Origin: Spirochaetia bacterium
Lineage (GTDB): Bacteria; Spirochaetota; Leptospiria; Leptospirales; Leptonemataceae
Direction: 5' to 3'
Length of the DNA: 64,000 bases
Assembly: GCA_021413825.1 (NCBI GenBank)
Contig: JAIOPQ010000075.1
Location: forward strand, 1 to 64,000
Part shown: one piece after another, positions 59,954 through 64,000 of the stretch
Layout: each line of letters starts with the position of its first letter
Numbering within the stretch: position 1 is the first letter of the stretch
The notes under the pieces: model-generated
Told to the model about the DNA's origin: nothing
Database searches by the model: none
Seen by the model: the letters and a program-made list of their open reading frames with translations, nothing else
Translations under genes and position numbers: made by a program

Positions 59954-59977
59954 ATACGAATATTCCCACTTTCGTAT
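59954..59977. terminator. Hairpin after the CBS gene
   Basis: Arms ATACGAA and TTCGTAT pair perfectly with a 10-base loop. It lies between the CBS stop (59986) and the start of the monooxygenase gene (59880), so it may end the CBS transcript. A T-run is absent. Confidence 0.3.
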
Positions 59978-59985
59978 CAATAGAA

Positions 59986-60492
59986 CTATCCCCCATCCAC
60001 AGATCGAGATTCCAGGGAGGGATTGGGCGGCAGGTTCATTGCTTCCGGAAACAGATCTACCAGCCAGCGCACAATGTCTCGCACTGCAATAATTCCCACA
60101 GGGTTTCCCAGGGCATCAACCATTGGGACATGACGATATCCTTCCTCGCTCATTTTGCGCAATGCATACGCGACCCCGGCCTCGGGACTCAGGGTGTCAG
60201 GATTCCGCGTCATAACAGACTCGACGGGTGTCGTTGTAATGTCCATACTCTTCCCAACAACTCGAGTCAGTACGTCGCGCTCCGTAAAAATCCCAACCAG
60301 TTTGCCGTTATGCGTAATAACTGCCGCGCCAACGCGCGTATCATTCATCAATCCAATCACCTCTGCAATAGATGCAGTAGTCGGCAAAGCTACAACGGGA
60401 CGCTGGGGGAGCTTCCCGAGCGACATGGACAGAATCTCTCCGCGGATTATCTTCTCGTCTTCAAACGATTCGTCATACTCGCTGTTGTTCAT
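59986..60492 (-). CDS. Stand-alone CBS-domain pair protein
   Basis: A 168-residue protein consisting of two CBS domains (about 30-85 and 95-150), with GAAVITHNGKLVGIFTERD in the first and GYRHVPMVDALGNPVGIIAVRD in the second. CBS pairs bind AMP, ATP or similar nucleotides and regulate partners. No partner domain is fused. Divergent from the DinB gene at 60585. Confidence 0.9.
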   Translation of the reverse strand: MNNSEYDESFEDEKIIRGEILSMSLGKLPQRPVVALPTTASIAEVIGLMNDTRVGAAVITHNGKLVGIFTERDVLTRVVGKSMDITTTPVESVMTRNPDTLSPEAGVAYALRKMSEEGYRHVPMVDALGNPVGIIAVRDIVRWLVDLFPEAMNLPPNPSLESRSVDGG

Positions 60493-60584
60493 GCCCTGAG
60501 AATTAGCCCTGTCGATGTATTTGTCAAGCAGAGCTTTATGCGTTGACTTGACGGAATTGTTGTCCCGGGAAATATTGAAGGGCT

Positions 60585-61136
60585 TTGCTAACTAAAAAAT
60601 CCGACATATCCGAGCTGCGCCCTCTTACAAACACGGACCTGATCCGGAGATTTTGCGTAGGCCTGGAAAACCTCGATCAACGGCTCTTGCAACTTACGGA
60701 TGAGCAACTCGACACTAAATTCAATGCAGAGGATGGTGTAGGGGAATGGCCCTGTAGAGTTCTTATGGGGCACCTGGCAGATGCGGAGATCGCTTTTGTG
60801 CACAGAATGCGCAGAATTGCGGCAGAAGAAAGGCCCTTGTTTGCGGTATGGGATGAGAACGAATTCATTACTTCTGGTTTGTATGGCACACCTGGAAACA
60901 CCGCAAGATTTCCGATTACCGATTACGTAAATACAATCGACGCAGTGCGAAAATGGACAGGAACCTGGCTTGGAACTTTGCCTGATTCTACTTTTTTGCG
61001 CGCTGGACAACACCCCGAACGCGGCGAACAGACGCTGCGAGTCGTACTCGAGTACGCCACCTGGCATCTAGAGCAACATGGTTGGTTCTTGAATCAAAAA
61101 ATTGCCCGCCTGGTTCACCTGAATTCCAGATCTTGA
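60585..61136 (+). CDS. DinB-superfamily protein
   Basis: A 183-residue DinB/YfiT-like protein. Metal-ligand His residues are in LMGHLADAEIAF and in WHLEQHGWFL (about 158-167). Its sequence is only distantly similar to the DinB protein at 14067. The start is a TTG at 60585 (no ATG fits before the conserved helix), so expression may be low. Role unknown. Confidence 0.8.
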   Translation: MLTKKSDISELRPLTNTDLIRRFCVGLENLDQRLLQLTDEQLDTKFNAEDGVGEWPCRVLMGHLADAEIAFVHRMRRIAAEERPLFAVWDENEFITSGLYGTPGNTARFPITDYVNTIDAVRKWTGTWLGTLPDSTFLRAGQHPERGEQTLRVVLEYATWHLEQHGWFLNQKIARLVHLNSRS

Positions 61137-61193
61137 TCCAAAACAAATCGAATCATTGCTCGGAAGGAATATCCGCCTTGATACGGTTCCTAT

Positions 61194-62657
61194 TCATTGT
61201 TCCACGCAGTACAGATACGCTGTGGTAGAACAGTTAGCTCCAGCTGCAGGATTGACGGCCAGCATTCCAGCATTGGTCTGATCGCTCTGCCCTTGTTTCC
61301 CCCGAGTTGCTGGCGATGGAGCACCGCCGGAGTTTGAAGTCCAGGCGCTACAATCGTTTCCATGATTTGTCCAGTCCCCGTTCAATCCGGTCCATGCACC
61401 AAAATTCGATGTTGAAACGGCCGTGATGGTTCCGAACGCAAAGATGCCGTTCGCATTGGTTGTAAATACGGGCGTTGTTCCGTCCGCGCGATAGTATGTG
61501 GTGTTAGGCGACATGATCCAGGAAGGATCCATTCCTCCGCTGCAGTTTGCATCCGTTGGCGTGCTGCATGGTCGACGCGTGCTTGCGTCCACCAGTAGAG
61601 CCTTATAGACGCCCGTTGGCTTATTGGTTGTTTGAACCGCATTATTGCAAAGGGCGTCTGCTCCCAATGGGCCGCCAAAGTTCGCGTCATGCGGCCATGC
61701 TGGACCAGATGGAATAAATATCTTATGCCCTGAGACTACAACGCTCACGTCAATCGTCGTCGTTGTATTGCCGTAGGCATTTGAAGCTGTGATTGTATGG
61801 GTCGTGACTGACTGTAATGCCGTTGGTGTTCCGCTGATTACACAGGTAGTTGGAGAAATTGACAGACCTGTCGGCAAAGTGGGACTGGCGCTGCAAGCTG
61901 TGACCGTTCCAGTTACGGATGGAGTGAGGGTTGAGATTGCGAGATTCTGCGTGAAAACAAACGGCGAGCCGGAATAAGAAAGCGCCGAAGGGGGCAGACC
62001 ATTCACCGCAATATCAATATTCGTATTAACAGTTCCGAACGCGTTGCCGGCCGTGATTGTGTGGGTTGTCGAGGTCTGCAACGCAGTAGGCGTGCCACTG
62101 ATTGCACAAGTAGAAGCATTGATCGACAGTCCAGTTGGAAGTCCAGGGCTTGCGGCGCAGGACGTAACCGTTCCAGTAACCGTTGGCGTTTGGGTTGTAA
62201 TCGCAGCATTCTGAGTGAACGTATACGGAGAACCTGTATACGCCAGGCCTGTGGGCGGAGCGTTGTTCACCGTGATAGAAATCGTCGTGGAAGTTGTTCC
62301 CGCAGAATTGCCTGCAGTAATCACATAATTGATGGCGCTTTGTAACGCAGAAGGAGTACCACTGAGGGTGCACGTACTGGAGGCGATGGACAGACCTGCT
62401 GGGAGGGCAGGATTTGCATTACAAGACGCAATTGTCCCCACGACGGAAGGTGTTTTTGGAACAATGCTCGCACCAATAGTGAAAACAAACGGGGATCCAG
62501 AGTACGATAAGGCCGTAGGTCGCGAAATGGAAACCAGGCTCTGCAAGTTGGTCAAAAGCAAAACGAGCCCACTGCTCCCCACCTGTTCACCACCCGGTTG
62601 CGGAGGAGGCGTACATGCGCCCAACGCGCACAGGCAAAATAGTATCCGCCTTTTCAC
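61194..62657 (-). CDS. Lipoprotein with three Ig-like repeats and DUF1554 domain
   Basis: About 487 residues. From GTG 62657 the protein begins MKRRILFCLCALGAC, a lipoprotein signal. Three repeats of about 86 residues of the putative-Ig (He_PIG) type follow, each with a YSGSPFVFT or YTGSPYTFT start and GTPxALQS. The C-terminal 170 residues are DUF1554 (HKIFIPSGPA, LGADALCNN, YKALLVDA, a terminal YLYCVEQ). It is a larger relative of the DUF1554 lipoprotein at 19470. Surface ligand binding is inferred. A GTG at 62681 would add eight residues. Confidence 0.88.
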   Translation of the reverse strand: MKRRILFCLCALGACTPPPQPGGEQVGSSGLVLLLTNLQSLVSISRPTALSYSGSPFVFTIGASIVPKTPSVVGTIASCNANPALPAGLSIASSTCTLSGTPSALQSAINYVITAGNSAGTTSTTISITVNNAPPTGLAYTGSPYTFTQNAAITTQTPTVTGTVTSCAASPGLPTGLSINASTCAISGTPTALQTSTTHTITAGNAFGTVNTNIDIAVNGLPPSALSYSGSPFVFTQNLAISTLTPSVTGTVTACSASPTLPTGLSISPTTCVISGTPTALQSVTTHTITASNAYGNTTTTIDVSVVVSGHKIFIPSGPAWPHDANFGGPLGADALCNNAVQTTNKPTGVYKALLVDASTRRPCSTPTDANCSGGMDPSWIMSPNTTYYRADGTTPVFTTNANGIFAFGTITAVSTSNFGAWTGLNGDWTNHGNDCSAWTSNSGGAPSPATRGKQGQSDQTNAGMLAVNPAAGANCSTTAYLYCVEQ

Positions 62658-62672
62658 GGTGCCCAAGTGCAA

Positions 62673-62689
62673 ACCGAACACTGTTCGGT
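62673..62689. promoter_or_regulatory. Perfect palindrome upstream of the Ig-DUF1554 gene
   Basis: Arms ACCGAACA and TGTTCGGT flank a single central base, 16 bases upstream of GTG 62657. It can be an operator or a 5'-end hairpin of the minus-strand mRNA. It resembles the GAAC-N4-GTTC SOS box but has three central bases instead of four. Confidence 0.45.
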
Positions 62690-63080
62690 AAAGAAAACTT
62701 TTGAATTCTGTCCGAATTTTATAAAATTTTTAAATAAATCTTAAAGAGTCATCGTCGCACAACAAATGCATCGCATAGCCTCAACATTCGCAGACACTTA
62801 GTAACGTACCGAAATTTGCAACATCGCCTGAGCGAAAGAACCATAGCTAGCCTATTCCATATCATTTTCGCCACCGCCACTATGTTCGCGCGTACGTGAA
62901 TCCCGCATCGATTAGCCCCGCGAAATAGCCTCTAACGAATTTAAATACGGTATGGCTGGAACATATCGCGCACCGACAGTGGGTGCGCTGTAAACTTTAG
63001 AAGAGGATGCGAAAGATCAAAAATAGCGAAAGCAACGACGGTTAGCAGCCAGCAACTAAACTCAAATAGCCATAAACAGA
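62690..63080. other. AT-rich stretch without a gene
   Basis: No convincing open frame. The right part is uncharacterised. Near 62713-62742 the minus strand has TATAAA preceded by TTTAAG about 17 bases upstream, a plausible promoter for the Ig-DUF1554 gene. The 63001-63080 part shows nothing recognisable. Confidence 0.4.
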
Positions 63081-63104
63081 AAAGGCACCTTCACAGGTGC
63101 CTTT
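63081..63104 (-). terminator. Terminator of hppA
   Basis: A 10-base perfect stem (AAAGGCACCT with AGGTGCCTTT, 4-base loop) is followed on the minus strand by TTTTCTGTTT. It lies about 105 bases beyond the hppA stop and probably ends that transcript. Confidence 0.75.
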
Positions 63105-63127
63105 CAAAAACCATCGCCGAAGGCTTT

Positions 63128-63196
63128 GTGCCGAGCTGCCATGGAGGGCAAGCGTCCGGGCAATGGGTCCACGGAGGGACCCCTGCCCAGCGGCAC
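63128..63196 (-). ncRNA. Candidate structured element in the hppA 3' region
   Basis: An outer stem (GTGCCG with CGGCAC) encloses two further hairpins: one from GCTGCC with GGCAAGC, one from GGGCA and GGGTCC with GGACCC and TGCCC. This gives a three-way-junction-like shape of 69 bases between the hppA stop and its terminator. It may be a 3'-UTR structure or a small RNA. I do not recognise a known class. Confidence 0.35.
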
Positions 63197-63209
63197 AATG
63201 CAAGAGGCG

Positions 63210-64000
63210 TTAATCCTCTACTTTGATTCGCATCGCGTAGAAGGATCTCCACACGAATACTGCTGAAATCACAAAGAACAGTGCAGCAAGGCCAATACGA
63301 ACGTTGTGCATGTTTTCTGGGATCTCGATTGCGAGTTCTACAGCAAGCAGACCAAACAAAGTAGTAAACTTGATGATCGGGTTCATCGCAACAGAAGAAG
63401 TATCTTTGAACGGATCTCCAACTGTATCGCCCACGACTGCAGCATCATGCAGGGGAGTTCCCTTAGCTTTGAGTTCTGTCTCAACCAGTTTCTTGGCGTT
63501 GTCCCATGCTCCACCGGCGTTAGCCATGAAGATCGCTTGATACAGACCAAAGATCGCAATTGAAATCAGATATCCAATAAAGAAATACTCTTCGACGAAT
63601 GCGAACGCAAGCGTGCTGAAGAATACAACGAGGAAGATATTGAACATACCTTTCTGTGCGTAGATTGTGCAAATCTCTACCACTTTCTTGGAATCTTCAA
63701 CAGAAGCTTTTTCTACGCCTTCCAGTTTGATGTTCTTTTTGATGAACTCAACCGCGCGATATGCGCCAGTCGTTACAGCTTGCATGGATGCACCGGAGAA
63801 CCAGTAAATCACCGCGCCGCCAGCAATCAGTCCAAGAAGGAATGGAGCGTGCAGCAGCGAGAGTTTGTCCATATTGGCTGTGAGGCCATGAGTCAGAATT
63901 ACGATGATCGAGAAGATCATTGTTGTAGCGCCCACCACGGCAGTTCCAATTAGAACTGGCTTTGCGGTTGCCTTGAATGTGTTTCCAGCTCCGTCATTCT
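63210..64000 (-). CDS. hppA: Membrane-bound proton-pumping pyrophosphatase, C-terminal part
   Basis: The gene enters from beyond 64000; only about 263 C-terminal residues are here, with about five or six helices. GGAWDNAKKLVE and GDTVGDPFKDT are diagnostic of H+-pyrophosphatase. It couples pyrophosphate hydrolysis to proton pumping across the inner membrane. Close to the window edge GNTFKAT has Lys where K+-dependent enzymes have Ala, which points to the K+-independent type. The 3' end is complete; the start lies outside the window. Confidence 0.95.
   Translation of the reverse strand, partial: NDGAGNTFKATAKPVLIGTAVVGATTMIFSIIVILTHGLTANMDKLSLLHAPFLLGLIAGGAVIYWFSGASMQAVTTGAYRAVEFIKKNIKLEGVEKASVEDSKKVVEICTIYAQKGMFNIFLVVFFSTLAFAFVEEYFFIGYLISIAIFGLYQAIFMANAGGAWDNAKKLVETELKAKGTPLHDAAVVGDTVGDPFKDTSSVAMNPIIKFTTLFGLLAVELAIEIPENMHNVRIGLAALFFVISAVFVWRSFYAMRIKVED

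Noticed and set aside
61740-62560. Periodic repeats suggesting a CRISPR array
   Set aside because: The repeats are in frame, about 250 bases long and encode Ig-like domains; there are no unique short spacers.
62673-62689. LexA-type SOS box
   Set aside because: The GAAC and GTTC half-sites are three bases apart instead of four.

Overview
The window looks like chromosomal DNA of a spirochete of the order Leptospirales. The evidence is a LruC-domain lipoprotein, two DUF1554 lipoproteins, several other lipoproteins with loose lipoboxes, class III cyclase next to a FecR protein, two 7TMR-DISM receptors, SpoIIE-type phosphatases and a membrane pyrophosphatase. By eye the GC content is slightly under 50 percent, higher than typical Leptospira, so a Turneriella/Leptonema-like or deeper lineage is more likely than Leptospira itself. 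Genus is inference. I saw no transposase, phage gene, CRISPR array, rRNA or intact tRNA.

Layout. 0.2-4.3 kb: a plus-strand run (DUF1304 membrane protein, ECF sigma factor, propeller lipoprotein, YheT-like hydrolase, Nta1-like amidase). 4.3-10.5 kb: LuxR-type membrane regulator, DUF2231 protein, two tandem LamG-like lipoproteins with a relict of a third copy, a coiled-coil membrane protein, and a 7TM receptor fused to an AraC DNA-binding domain. 10.4-15.4 kb: nuoF, a secreted caspase-like/ankyrin protein, and a translationally coupled M48 peptidase-DinB-SDR operon. 15.5-22.8 kb: LruC lipoprotein, a two-component system, DUF1554 lipoprotein and small membrane proteins. 22.9-29.6 kb: adenylate cyclase/FecR pair, an orphan lipoprotein, a Kef-type antiporter. 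29.6-33.4 kb: TetR with a palindromic operator facing a nitroreductase/thioesterase pair, then two envelope proteins. 33.4-36.3 kb: nuoE and nuoD, separated from nuoF by more than 20 kb, then a hydrolase.

36.3-41.6 kb is a six-gene minus-strand operon: a Gld-type ABC transporter (ATPase, permease, GldG-like), DUF4340 protein, LptE-like lipoprotein and lone HPt domain. 41.6-50.9 kb holds signalling and maintenance genes: a 7TM receptor ending in an RsbW-like kinase domain, a TPR protein overlapping a TldD protease, and a SpoIIE-sirtuin-SpoIIE series. 51.0-53.3 kb is an unusual ATP-grasp/FMN-dehydrogenase fusion. 53.3-56.1 kb has a flavin monooxygenase, a degenerate tRNA-Ser 3' fragment and an ArsR-SRPBCC-DHFR-like operon. 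56.2-62.7 kb holds envelope proteins, a second monooxygenase, CBS and DinB proteins, and an Ig-repeat DUF1554 lipoprotein. About 500 bases without a gene follow, containing structured RNA-like sequence and a terminator, and the window ends inside hppA.

The strongest candidates for something new are the ATP-grasp/FMN fusion, the secreted caspase-ankyrin protein with a hairpin over its ribosome site, the Gld-DUF4340-LptE-HPt operon, and an over-represented word CGCATAACGT.
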